Below are positions 8,949 through 19,769 of a DNA stretch of 64,000 nucleotides, in pieces. Position 1 is the stretch's first letter. Each line of letters begins with the position of its first letter. The position numbers and the translations under genes were made by a program. Source of the DNA: Harryflintia acetispora (GTDB lineage Bacteria; Bacillota; Clostridia; Oscillospirales; Ruminococcaceae); the NCBI GenBank assembly GCA_004340125.1, contig SLUK01000002.1, positions 310,001 to 374,000 on the forward strand, read 5' to 3'. The notes below the pieces were generated by a model that worked only from the letters and a program-made list of their open reading frames with translations, did no database searches and was not told the DNA's origin.

Positions 8949-9479
8949 TTACTTGACGGGTTTTGCCGGGGGCTTCGAGGTCATGAACATGACCATGCTC
9001 CGGCCTTCCATCTTCGGCGGCTTTTCCACATTACCAAATTCGCTGCATGCCTGCGCGAAACGTTCCATGACGCCGTTGCCAAGGTTGGTGTGGGCGAGCT
9101 CGCGGCCGCGGAACCGGATCGATACCTTGACCCTGTCGCCGCCCTGCATGAATTTCTTCGCCTGGTTCACCTTGACGTCGAAGTCGTGCACGTCGATATT
9201 CAGAGACATCCGAACCTCTTTGATCTCGATGACCTTCTGTTTCTTCTTTGCCTCTTTGTCACGCTTCGCCTGCTCAAAACGGTACTTGCCGTAATCCATG
9301 ATCCGGCAGACAGGCGGCGTCGCCGCGGGCGCGATCATGACCAGATCAAGGTTCTTCTGAATGGCCAGCTCCAACGCCTCCTTCGAGGACATAAAACCGA
9401 TCGGTTCGCTGTCTGGTCCCAGGAGCCTAACTTCCTTTTCCCTGATCTCTTCATTGATCTGCATCTCTTTTTTGCTAAT
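8949..9479 (-). CDS. infC: Translation initiation factor IF-3, AUU start
   Basis: 176 residues from an ATT start at 9477-9479. IF-3 binds the 30S subunit and checks initiator tRNA and start codon. The N-domain (INEEIREKEVRLLG), the CRIMDYGKYRFEQAKR linker region and the C-domain (GDRVKVSIRFRGREL) are clear. An internal ATG at 9464 would give 171 residues but has no proper SD. GGAGGTG (9487-9493) stands 7 nt upstream of ATT, and the product then begins (M)SKKEMQINEEIR, close to the Bacillus N-terminus. AUU starts on infC are a known autoregulatory device, because IF-3 discriminates against them. Confidence 0.96.
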   Translation of the reverse strand: MSKKEMQINEEIREKEVRLLGPDSEPIGFMSSKEALELAIQKNLDLVMIAPAATPPVCRIMDYGKYRFEQAKRDKEAKKKQKVIEIKEVRMSLNIDVHDFDVKVNQAKKFMQGGDRVKVSIRFRGRELAHTNLGNGVMERFAQACSEFGNVEKPPKMEGRSMVMFMTSKPPAKPVK

Positions 9480-9704
9480 GGTAAAACACCTCCAAAGCCA
9501 CTGTGTTGCGGGAGGGATTCCCTCCCTGCTCTGCCCAGGCGGCCCGAGACGGGCCGTACATCAAATAAAGCGTGAACGAAATTTCGCTCACGCTTTACGG
9601 CAATCCATATTCCGCCCCGCAGCTTCGGAGCGAAAACAAGTATTGACCGTGTGCGCAGAATAAACGCACAGGTGAGAACAGAAACCCGTTCTTCTTTATT
9701 GTTC
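9480..9704 (-). promoter_or_regulatory. Structured infC leader, probable L20 leader/attenuator
   Basis: About 225 nt of untranslated RNA lies between the predicted start of transcription and the infC ATT codon. It holds a near-perfect stem, AAAGCGTGAGCGAAA with TTTCGTTCACGCTTT (9567-9596, one G-U pair), followed by TTTATTT and so terminator-like. Two further hairpins follow, GGCCCG/CGGGCC (9541-9555) and GGGAGGG/CCCTCCC (9510-9526), just upstream of the SD. Firmicute infC-rpmI-rplT leaders are known to bind L20 and attenuate transcription. Position and structure fit, but I could not test the family model. Confidence 0.6.
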
Positions 9705-9710
9705 CTAAAT

Positions 9711-9739
9711 ATCATATCAGCCGCAGGACGGTTTGTCAA
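9711..9739 (-). promoter_or_regulatory. SigA promoter of infC-rpmI-rplT
   Basis: Minus-strand TTGACA (9734-9739), 17-nt spacer, TATGAT (9711-9716). The -35 is a consensus match and the -10 is one base off. The addA stop codon (TGA, 9736-9738) lies inside the -35 hexamer. Confidence 0.85.
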
Positions 9740-12700
9740 GCCTCATTTTTCTGTGATCCCGCCATCGGCACCTCGATCTCCTGGGAGAGTACGGTCGAGT
9801 AGAGGATGCACCCCTTCACGCTCTGACGCAAAATCTTTTCCAAAATTTCTGCGTAGAGCAAAATCTGCCCCCGGTAGCGCTCCAGCAGCGCCTGCGGCTC
9901 CCTGACGCGGTCGGTCTTATAGTCCACGATCAGCGCGCCGTCCTCCTCGAAGAGCACCAGGTCGCAGATGCCCTGCACCGTCACCCGCTCCTCCCCGATC
10001 TGCGGGATCAGCGGGGCGAGCTTTTCGGCGCCGAGCTGGGTCATGAAGCGGAATTCCCGCTCCACCCTTTGCGCGCGCTCCATGCGCCCATAAAGCGGGG
10101 AGCGGTAAAACGCCGCCACCTGCCGCCGCTCGAGCGCCGCGCCCTCGTCGCACGAGAGGAAGCCCTCGTCCACCAGCCTCTTGATCTCGGCCCCGGGATC
10201 GACGCTCGCCGCCGCGTGGTCGGCAAAGAGCATGTATTTGTGGAAGGCGTCGCCCTTCATGGCGGCGGTGAGCCGCTCGTGGGTGATGAAGCGCGGCTGC
10301 TTCGAGAACAGGTAGCTCTTCCCCGCCTCCCCCTTTTCGGCCCCCTCGGTGATGGCGGTCACCGCAACCTTGGTCGGAACGAGGGTGGCTCCCTGATAGC
10401 GGTAGCTTCGCGCAACGTTTTTGCGAATTTGCTCCACCAGCCGCCGGTCCGGCTCGGCGGTGAGCACCGGTTCCCGATAGGTGGCTTCCTCCTGCGCCGC
10501 CGCCTCGGGGGCCGAGGTGATCCGGCAGGAGAAGCGCCCTTTAGCGGGCAGCAGCCGGCCGGCGGGGAGCGAAGCGTACTCCCGCAGCGGCACGCCGTCC
10601 GGGTGGCTGAGCACGACCATCAAAATCCATTCCAGGTAACTCTGTCCGGCGGCGACGGCATGCTCGGGCAGCCGCCCGTCCTCCTTGGGCGAAACGTAGA
10701 GGCCGCCGAGCTTCCTTTGCAGGCGGTCCAGAGCGCCGGTGAGGATCAGGCGCTCCTTGGCGCGGGTGAGCGCGACGTAGAGCACGCGCATCTCCTCGCT
10801 CGCCAGCTCCCGCTCCACCGCGAGCCTCACCGCTTCGAGGGGGACCGTGGTGTACTGGCTCATGGTCTCATAGTCCCGGCGCACACAGGCGAAGCCCAAT
10901 TCGCTGTGCAGCAGCACGTTTTGACGCAGGTCCTCCTTATTGAAACGCTTGGCGCAGTCGCAGAGGAAGACCACCGGGAATTCCAGCCCCTTGGAGCGGT
11001 GGATGCTCATGATCTGTACCGCATCGCTCCTCCCCGCGCTGAGGTTGGCGGGCGAGAGATCGTCCCCCGCGCTCTCCACCTCCTCCAAAAAGCGCAAGAA
11101 CTGCGAGAGGGTGCGGTAACCCGCATTCTCATAGGTCCTGGCATATCCGATCAGCAGATTGAGGTTGGCAAGCCGCCCCTCGGGATTGTCCAGCGCCCCG
11201 ACGAGCTCGGGCAGGGCGGTGCGCTGGTAGATATAGCGCAGCAGGCGCGCCGTGCTGTGCCCGGCGGCCATCCGGCGAAAATCGCGCAGATCGTTGAGGA
11301 AGCCCTTGCATCTCTCATCCCCCTGGCGCTGTCCCTCCAACAGCGCGAGGTAATAGGGCTTGCCCTTTTGGTAGAGGCGGATTTTCGCCACCTCGCCAGC
11401 ACTGAAGGCATAGACCGGAGACATCATCGCCGCGACCAGGGGGATGTCGTTCAAAGGATTGTTGGTAGCGCGCAGGATCGAGAGGACGGTCCCGACCTCC
11501 AGCGTCTGCAGATAGGTGCTCTGCGCGCCGCAGAAGGCGGGGATCCCGAGGGCCGCCAGCTCGCGCAGGTAGAGCTCGGCCTTCCCCCTCGGCGAGCGCA
11601 GCAGGATCCCGATGTCTCCCGGGCGAACCGGGCGCATGGCGCCGTGGTCGCTGACCTGCTCGCGGTCCCGAAGCATCCCGGCGATCCGGGCGGCGACGTA
11701 GCGCGCCTCGCTCTCGGCGGCCTGCTCCTCGCTCTCGCTCATGTCCAGCAGCTCCAGCGAAATACCGGCCCGGGGGCTTTGCGGGAAGCCACCCAGCGGG
11801 ACCAGCCGCTCGTCCTCGTCGTAGTCGATCTGCCCGACCCGGCGGCTCATGAGCGCAAAAAACAGGTCATTGATCCCCTCGCAGATTTCACTCCGGGAGC
11901 GGAAGTTCGCCCCGAGTATGATCTTGGCGGGATAGTGCTCCCCGTCGTAGTAGCCGTAGCCATCCTTTTTGCGCATGAAAATTTTCGGGTCCGCCTGGCG
12001 AAAGCCATAGATGCTCTGCTTGACGTCCCCCACCATAAAGAGGTTGTCCCCTTTCTGGATGGCAGAGAAGATCATCTCCTGCGCCTCGTTGGTATCCTGA
12101 TACTCGTCGAGCAGGATATAATCGTACTCCCCCTGCAGCTCCCTCGCGAGCTCGGTCGGGGTGACTCCTCCCGCCTCGTCCTGCCGGCAGAGCAGCCGGA
12201 TGGCGTACTGCTCAAGGTCGCTGAAATCCACCATCTGCCGCTCCCGCTTGCGCTCCTCAAAGCGGTGGGAAAACTGCTCCACCATCCCGAACAACAAGGC
12301 GATTTTCGGGCGCAGGTCGCGGATATCCTCCCGCGCCTGCACGCTGTCGACGCAGAGCAGGCGCTTTCGCAGCCGCTCGATGAGGTCCTTCTCAGCATCG
12401 CGCACGGCCTTGATGCGCGCCTTGCGCTCCTCGTCCTCGTAGCCGCGCAGCGGGCGCAGTTTGATGAATGTAAAGGCGCGCAGCGCCAAATAAGCGCCGT
12501 CCCAATCCCGGTTTTGCAGCGCTGTGAGCAGCGGGCCGGCATAGCTCAGGTCGCTTTGATAGGCTTCAAGATAGGCGCACGAGAGCTTGTCATCCTCTTT
12601 GATCAAATCGATCGCGCCGTCCAGCTCCTGGCAGAGAAAGCGCACCGCCCCTTCGGCGTAGCGCAAAATCTCCTCGCCCCAGACGGTCCGCTCAATCGGC

Positions 12701-13311
12701 AGCTCCTCCCGGTAAAGGGCCAGCTTGCTTTGCAGCCACCGCTCGCAGAACGGGTGCGAACGGGTGAAATCGTAGAGCCGCAGCACGGTTTTAAAGAGCT
12801 GCTCGTCGCTGCGCGCGGCCGAGAGCAGCTCGACCGTCTGCAAAAAGAGCGGATCATTTTCCTCGTAGTACTCCCCCACGAGCCCGGAAAGCACCTCACG
12901 GCGCAGAAGCTGGAGCTCCCTCTCATCGGCAATGCGCAGGCTGGCCGAGAGCGAAAGCTGCTGGAAGTTGGTGCGGATCAGCTGCAGGCAGAAGGCGTGG
13001 ATGGTGCCGATGGTGGCGTTCTGCAGCGCCAGCTGCTGTGATGTGAGATAGCTGTCAGCAGGGTTTTGCTCAACGAGCTCCTCGAGCTTCTTGGCGATTC
13101 GCTCCTTCATCTCGGCGGCGGCGGCGTTGGAAAAGGTGACGATCAGCAGCCGGTCGGCAGGGGTCGGGTTTTCCCGGTCCGCGATCAGGCGGATCACCCG
13201 CTCGGAAAGTACGGCGGTCTTCCCGCTGCCCGCGGCGGCCGAGACCAGCACGCTCCCGCCCCTGGCCGTGATCGCCTGCAGCTGCTGCTCAGTCCAGCGT
13301 ACATTGGCCAA
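9736..13311 (-). CDS. addA: ATP-dependent helicase/nuclease subunit A
   Basis: 1191 residues, full length. AddA is the UvrD-like helicase and nuclease of AddAB, the Gram-positive counterpart of RecBCD for double-strand break resection. The Walker A (AAAGSGKT) lies at about residues 25-32, the Walker B in ILLDEYQDTNEAQ, and motif III in GDVKQSIYGFRQADP. Motif V/VI-like segments follow (MSIHRSKGLEFPVVFL, RVLYVALTRAKERL). The C-terminal RecB-type nuclease motif is LIVDYKTDR. The start overlaps the 3' end of addB by 23 nt. Its stop codon is embedded in the -35 box of the infC promoter. Confidence 0.97.
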   Translation of the reverse strand: MANVRWTEQQLQAITARGGSVLVSAAAGSGKTAVLSERVIRLIADRENPTPADRLLIVTFSNAAAAEMKERIAKKLEELVEQNPADSYLTSQQLALQNATIGTIHAFCLQLIRTNFQQLSLSASLRIADERELQLLRREVLSGLVGEYYEENDPLFLQTVELLSAARSDEQLFKTVLRLYDFTRSHPFCERWLQSKLALYREELPIERTVWGEEILRYAEGAVRFLCQELDGAIDLIKEDDKLSCAYLEAYQSDLSYAGPLLTALQNRDWDGAYLALRAFTFIKLRPLRGYEDEERKARIKAVRDAEKDLIERLRKRLLCVDSVQAREDIRDLRPKIALLFGMVEQFSHRFEERKRERQMVDFSDLEQYAIRLLCRQDEAGGVTPTELARELQGEYDYILLDEYQDTNEAQEMIFSAIQKGDNLFMVGDVKQSIYGFRQADPKIFMRKKDGYGYYDGEHYPAKIILGANFRSRSEICEGINDLFFALMSRRVGQIDYDEDERLVPLGGFPQSPRAGISLELLDMSESEEQAAESEARYVAARIAGMLRDREQVSDHGAMRPVRPGDIGILLRSPRGKAELYLRELAALGIPAFCGAQSTYLQTLEVGTVLSILRATNNPLNDIPLVAAMMSPVYAFSAGEVAKIRLYQKGKPYYLALLEGQRQGDERCKGFLNDLRDFRRMAAGHSTARLLRYIYQRTALPELVGALDNPEGRLANLNLLIGYARTYENAGYRTLSQFLRFLEEVESAGDDLSPANLSAGRSDAVQIMSIHRSKGLEFPVVFLCDCAKRFNKEDLRQNVLLHSELGFACVRRDYETMSQYTTVPLEAVRLAVERELASEEMRVLYVALTRAKERLILTGALDRLQRKLGGLYVSPKEDGRLPEHAVAAGQSYLEWILMVVLSHPDGVPLREYASLPAGRLLPAKGRFSCRITSAPEAAAQEEATYREPVLTAEPDRRLVEQIRKNVARSYRYQGATLVPTKVAVTAITEGAEKGEAGKSYLFSKQPRFITHERLTAAMKGDAFHKYMLFADHAAASVDPGAEIKRLVDEGFLSCDEGAALERRQVAAFYRSPLYGRMERAQRVEREFRFMTQLGAEKLAPLIPQIGEERVTVQGICDLVLFEEDGALIVDYKTDRVREPQALLERYRGQILLYAEILEKILRQSVKGCILYSTVLSQEIEVPMAGSQKNEA

Positions 13312-16300
13312 CGGCGCTCTCCTCCTCCCTTTTCAGCTCCTCCATGAGCTCCTGCCGGCTCATCTCCTGCAAGTTGCGCTTCGCCCCCTGCGCCTCGCGG
13401 CGGCAGATCGTCTTATAGTCACAGTACCGGCAGGGGTCGTACCCCAGGCCGCTGGCGGGCAGCGCGCCCACCTTGCCCTCGATCAGGCGGTCCGCCATCT
13501 GGCAGACAAGGCGGTTGATATGCCGGCAAAGCCGCCCGAACTCCTCGAGCCCCGCCACCTTGGAGGTCTTGTCAAGCGACCCGTCGCGGTTGAGCTTGGC
13601 GGGGATGAACAGCCCGGAAAGGCCCTCCTCCATATCGCAGAGAACCGAAATGTTGTCGATAAGCAGGCCGTTCATCTTGTATCCCTTGGCCCGCTCGGCG
13701 GCGATCTGCTCGGGCGGGGTCCCCCGCTCGACCGAGAGCACCCCCTCCCGCGCGGGCATGTAGAGCACCCCCGCCGGGAAGGCTCCGCGCAGGGGCTGCT
13801 CGCCGTTCTGCGAGAGGGCGAAGAGGTAGATGAGCATCTGCATGTTGAGCCCGTAATAAACGTCGGTGAGCGCAAAGGTCTTGGCGCCCGACTTGTAATC
13901 CACCACCCGCAGGTACTTGCCCTTTTGATCTTGGAGCAGGTCGACCCGGTCCACGATCCCCTGCACGAAAACGGTGTTTCCCCCGGGGGTCTGCAGCACG
14001 ACCGGCTTGTTCGCCGCATCCGCGGAGATCGGCAGCTCGAAGGCGTAGGGGCGAAAGCGGCTTTGAGAAAACTCCTCGCACAGGCGGCGCACCAGCCGGC
14101 AAAGGGTGTTGACCAGCCGGGTATAAAGATAGCGGAAACGGGAATCCACACTGCCCGTGTCCTGGATCCGTTCGCTGAGGTAGTCGTCGATCAGGGCGCA
14201 GATTTCGGCGCGCAGCTCCTTTTCCTTCGGCAGCGCCTCCCCGCCGGCCGCATACTTTTTCACCATATATTCCAGCACATAATGGATCAGGGAGCCCGAC
14301 TCCAAGGGGGAAAACTCCACCTTGCGCCGGCGGTGCAGCTTCAGCCCCCCGTCGCAGAAGTAGGCGAAGGCGCAGCCATAGTAGCGCTCGAGCCGGGAGG
14401 GCGAAAGCGCCTGGGTGGTGCCGAACAGGCCGGTGGCGACCGCCCGTTCCTCAATTGTAAAGTTTTTATCCTTTACAGATCGGACGGCCCGCCGCAGGCG
14501 GGGCAGCTCCTCCCCGCCGGAGAAAAACTCCTGCAGGCTGGCTGCAAGGACGCTGTCCTGCCCGTACCGGGAGCAGAGCAGCGCGAAGGCGTTCTCCCGC
14601 CCGCTCAGCCCCCGGACGGGGTCCAGGCCGGCAGAGGAGAGGAGGCTCCCCTCGAACATCCCAGTGATGGCGCGCACCATCACCGATTCGCGCTTCTCCT
14701 CGCCCGAGACCGAGCGGGTGGGATAGCTGACGGTCAGCCGCTCGCTGGGGGTGGTCAGTGCAAAGTAGCTGTAAAAGCGCTCGAGGGCGTTCAGCTCGTT
14801 CTTGGCGGTGTTGATCCCGACCCCGCTGCGCTTGATCTGCTCGCGCTCGCGGTCGCTGAAAAGCCCCGAGCTCTGGAAGCGGATGGGGAACTCCCCCTCC
14901 ACCGCTCCGATGACGAAGGTGGCGCGTATCCCGCTCGGACGGATGCGGTCCGCCGTGCCGACGATCACTTGGTCGAGCGTTTGGGGCAGCTTGCCCACGT
15001 CGCAGGACTGAACCGCCAGACGGAAGAGCTCAATCAGGCGGGGCTTGGAGATCCTCTCATCGCCCAGCAGCTCGTAAAAACGGTCGAGGATGTCGATCAC
15101 CTGCCCGTAGAGCTCGGACTGGTACTGGACGTATTCCTCCTCCTTGGCAATACCGCAGCTTTCCTCCAGCCGCCCAAGCGCGCCGCTTTCGCACAGGTAC
15201 TGGTAGACCGCCTGTGCAAAGACCTTCCCGGTCGGCTCGCGCAGCGCCTCGCGCAGCTGCAGCAGCGGACCCATCAGCCCCTGGCGGACCGCTTCGATCC
15301 GCCCCAGGCGCGCCGCCTGCTCCTCGCTCATCGTCTCCCCCATCCCGTCGGGGTTGTTCTGGAAGGGGTTCTGCCACAGCCGCCCGCGCACGTCCCAGAT
15401 GAAGCAGTAGTTTTCCAGCTCGAAGGTGTCCTCCTCCGGGAAGCCCAGCAGCGGGATCTTGCTCAAGGCAATCAGTTCGGTGCTGTCCAGCCCGCCCCGT
15501 ACGGCCAGCAGGGCCGAGAGGATCAGGTTGACCAGCTCGAAGCTCTCGACCTCCTCGCGCCGGTCGAGATAGACCGGGATGCGGTAGCGTGCAAAGGTGT
15601 CCAGGATGATGTCGCTGTAGGACGACAGGTCCCGTGCGATCAGAGCGATCTCGCGGTAGCGGTATCCCCGTTCGAGCGTGAGGTCGGCGATCTGGCGCGC
15701 CACCGTTTCGATCTCGTCGTAAATATCGCCACAGGCGATTGCGCACACCTCCTGCTGCGCGCCCGTAAAGCGCGCGCCGCCGCGCAGGTATTCCCGCTCG
15801 AGATGGCGTAAAGCCCCGGACTGCGCCCTGTGCTGCTGCGACAGGTACTCGGGCGAGGCGACAGGACAGCCCGCCCGCCTGGCCGCCGCCATCAGCCGGC
15901 GCAGGGTCTCGTTGGCGCTGGAAAAGAGGCCGCTGCCGCCTGTCTCATCGTAGAGGGTGTCACAGCAGGCGGTGACGGTCAGCTCGTCGCATTCGGCCAT
16001 GATCTGCTCGATCATCTGAAACTCAGGCGCCATGAAGGCGGTGAAGGAGTCGATATAAACATCGCTCCCCACAAAGAACCCCCTGCCCCGGCAGAGCCCG
16101 ATTGCCCGGGAAATATCGTCCGCCGGGTCGCAGAAGCTGCGCTCGACGATCGCCTGATAGGCCTGGTAGATCAGCCCGATCTCGTAGAGCTTCCGCCCCA
16201 GCCGCTCGTTTTCGCTTTCCCGCCCGGCGCGCAGTACGTCGTCGGGCGAGGCGCCGGCATTTTTAAACTCCCCCACCATATCCAGCGCCACCGGCACAAA

Positions 16301-16642
16301 GGAGGTGCGCGCCGCCTGGGTGCGGTAGACGCTCAGCTCCTCCTGTACCTGGGCGACGGCGAGGCTCATCAGCAGGTACTTCGCCGGGCGGTCGATGTAG
16401 TTCCCGGCGACCTTGCCGTAGCGGTAGAAAATTTTGTGGCAGAGCCGGGTGAAGCTGAGCACCTGGACGCTCAGCGCCTCGCGCTCGCCCAGCAGAGCGC
16501 ACAGGGCGCGCTCGCTCTCGAAGGAGAACTGCTCGGGGACGAGCAGGACGACCGGTTTTCCCTTTGCAACGCTCTGCGCAATCCGGCGGTAGATTTCGCT
16601 CGTTTTGCCGGTGCCCGAACGGCCGAGCAGCAGGTGCAGCAT
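13289..16642 (-). CDS. addB: ATP-dependent helicase/deoxyribonuclease subunit B
   Basis: 1117 residues. AddB partners AddA; it has a helicase-like fold with a RecB-type nuclease. The Walker A GRSGTGKT is at residues 7-14. The nuclease motif is VVDYKSGAK. The four cysteines of the iron-sulphur staple are visible: one in RYYGCAFAYF, and three in CRYCDYKTIC close to the C-terminus. An AGAGG SD precedes the ATG. The gene leads an addB-addA operon lying between terminators of ftsH and the infC promoter. The order addB then addA is typical of Firmicutes. Confidence 0.96.
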   Translation of the reverse strand: MLHLLLGRSGTGKTSEIYRRIAQSVAKGKPVVLLVPEQFSFESERALCALLGEREALSVQVLSFTRLCHKIFYRYGKVAGNYIDRPAKYLLMSLAVAQVQEELSVYRTQAARTSFVPVALDMVGEFKNAGASPDDVLRAGRESENERLGRKLYEIGLIYQAYQAIVERSFCDPADDISRAIGLCRGRGFFVGSDVYIDSFTAFMAPEFQMIEQIMAECDELTVTACCDTLYDETGGSGLFSSANETLRRLMAAARRAGCPVASPEYLSQQHRAQSGALRHLEREYLRGGARFTGAQQEVCAIACGDIYDEIETVARQIADLTLERGYRYREIALIARDLSSYSDIILDTFARYRIPVYLDRREEVESFELVNLILSALLAVRGGLDSTELIALSKIPLLGFPEEDTFELENYCFIWDVRGRLWQNPFQNNPDGMGETMSEEQAARLGRIEAVRQGLMGPLLQLREALREPTGKVFAQAVYQYLCESGALGRLEESCGIAKEEEYVQYQSELYGQVIDILDRFYELLGDERISKPRLIELFRLAVQSCDVGKLPQTLDQVIVGTADRIRPSGIRATFVIGAVEGEFPIRFQSSGLFSDREREQIKRSGVGINTAKNELNALERFYSYFALTTPSERLTVSYPTRSVSGEEKRESVMVRAITGMFEGSLLSSAGLDPVRGLSGRENAFALLCSRYGQDSVLAASLQEFFSGGEELPRLRRAVRSVKDKNFTIEERAVATGLFGTTQALSPSRLERYYGCAFAYFCDGGLKLHRRRKVEFSPLESGSLIHYVLEYMVKKYAAGGEALPKEKELRAEICALIDDYLSERIQDTGSVDSRFRYLYTRLVNTLCRLVRRLCEEFSQSRFRPYAFELPISADAANKPVVLQTPGGNTVFVQGIVDRVDLLQDQKGKYLRVVDYKSGAKTFALTDVYYGLNMQMLIYLFALSQNGEQPLRGAFPAGVLYMPAREGVLSVERGTPPEQIAAERAKGYKMNGLLIDNISVLCDMEEGLSGLFIPAKLNRDGSLDKTSKVAGLEEFGRLCRHINRLVCQMADRLIEGKVGALPASGLGYDPCRYCDYKTICRREAQGAKRNLQEMSRQELMEELKREEESAVGQCTLD

Positions 16643-16682
16643 CCTCTCATCCCCTTTCCCGGTTCTCTACATTTCATTGGCT

Positions 16683-16711
16683 ATTCTATCACAATCCGAC
16701 CAAAATGGAAA
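16683..16711 (-). promoter_or_regulatory. Possible SigA promoter of addBA
   Basis: Minus-strand TTTCCA (16706-16711), 17-nt spacer, TAGAAT (16683-16688). The -35 matches 4 of 6 and the -10 matches 5 of 6. The -35 touches the base of the preceding terminator hairpin. Confidence 0.4.
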
Positions 16712-16742
16712 GGCGCGCCCATTATCCGGGCGCGCCTTTTTT
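16709..16742. terminator. Second, symmetrical terminator hairpin after ftsH
   Basis: Perfect 12-bp stem AAAGGCGCGCCC/GGGCGCGCCTTT with a 7-nt loop. It has a T6 tail on the plus strand and TTTCC then TTTT on the minus strand. No plus-strand gene precedes it, so its job is probably to back up the ftsH terminator. Confidence 0.65.
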
Positions 16743-16802
16743 CAAGCTGGAAATTGATCCTACGCACTTTTCAAAGTATTGAAGGCTTCGCGGCGGTCCC
16801 GT

Positions 16803-16837
16803 AAAAGGCGGCCACCGCAATGACTGCGGTGGCCGCC
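16803..16837 (-). terminator. Rho-independent terminator of ftsH
   Basis: On the minus strand a 13-bp perfect stem (GGCGGCCACCGCA/TGCGGTGGCCGCC) with a 5-nt loop is followed by TTTT. It begins 6 nt after the ftsH stop codon. Confidence 0.85.
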
Positions 16838-16843
16838 AGCTTG

Positions 16844-19180
<2,337 letters not shown>

Positions 19181-19229
19181 TAGGGTTCACTCCTGTCCTG
19201 CTAATTCTGAAAATGAGACGAATGCTTTG

Positions 19230-19769
19230 TCAATGACTATAAACTTCGGGCTTAAGCACCCCCACGAAGGGTAGGTTGCGGTACTTTTCGGCGTAGTCCA
19301 GCCCATAGCCGACCACGAACTCGTCCGGCACCACAAAGCCCGAATAATCCGGCTTGATATTCACTTCGCGCCGCTCGGGCTTGTCGAGCAGCGTCGCAAT
19401 CTTGATGCTCTTCGGATTGCGCTGGTTGAGAATATCGATCAGGTAATCGAGGGTCTTGCCGCTGTCGAGAATGTCCTCGACAATCAGGATGTCATACCCG
19501 TCGAGCGGGAGGTCCAAATCCTTGACTATTTTAACCACGCCGCTGGTTTTTACCCCCGAGCCGTAGCTCGAAACGGCCATGAAATCGACCCGCGCATGGA
19601 TGGTGATGGCCCGCATGAGGTCAGCCATAAAAATGACCGAGCCTTTGAGCACGCTGACCATCAGGAGGTTTTTGTCCGCGTAGTCCCTGGAAATCTGCGC
19701 ACCGAGCTGCGCAATCTTATTTTTCAACTCCTGCTCGGTGATCAGTACCTTTAAAATATCTTCCCTCAT
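19230..19769 (-). CDS. hpt: Hypoxanthine phosphoribosyltransferase
   Basis: 179 residues. Salvages hypoxanthine and guanine with PRPP to IMP and GMP. The PRPP-binding motif is ILIVEDILDSGKTL, and the family segments SVLKGSVIFMADL and VDFMAVSSYGSG are present. The start lies inside the last 53 nt of tilS, so the two are overlapped in different frames and probably coupled. tilS-hpt-ftsH order is conserved in Bacillus and Clostridia, and in Bacillus TilS and HprT were reported to act together on ftsH expression; whether that holds here is unknown. Confidence 0.97.
   Translation of the reverse strand: MREDILKVLITEQELKNKIAQLGAQISRDYADKNLLMVSVLKGSVIFMADLMRAITIHARVDFMAVSSYGSGVKTSGVVKIVKDLDLPLDGYDILIVEDILDSGKTLDYLIDILNQRNPKSIKIATLLDKPERREVNIKPDYSGFVVPDEFVVGYGLDYAEKYRNLPFVGVLKPEVYSH

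Noticed and set aside
10069..13041. 990-codon open frame on the plus strand inside addA
   Set aside because: It is antisense to a fully recognisable addA. In GC-rich DNA long shadow frames are common; its protein has no known motifs and no SD.
13091..15811. 906-codon plus-strand open frame opposite addB
   Set aside because: Same reason: antisense shadow of addB, with a composition rich in H, Q, R, D and G and no domain.
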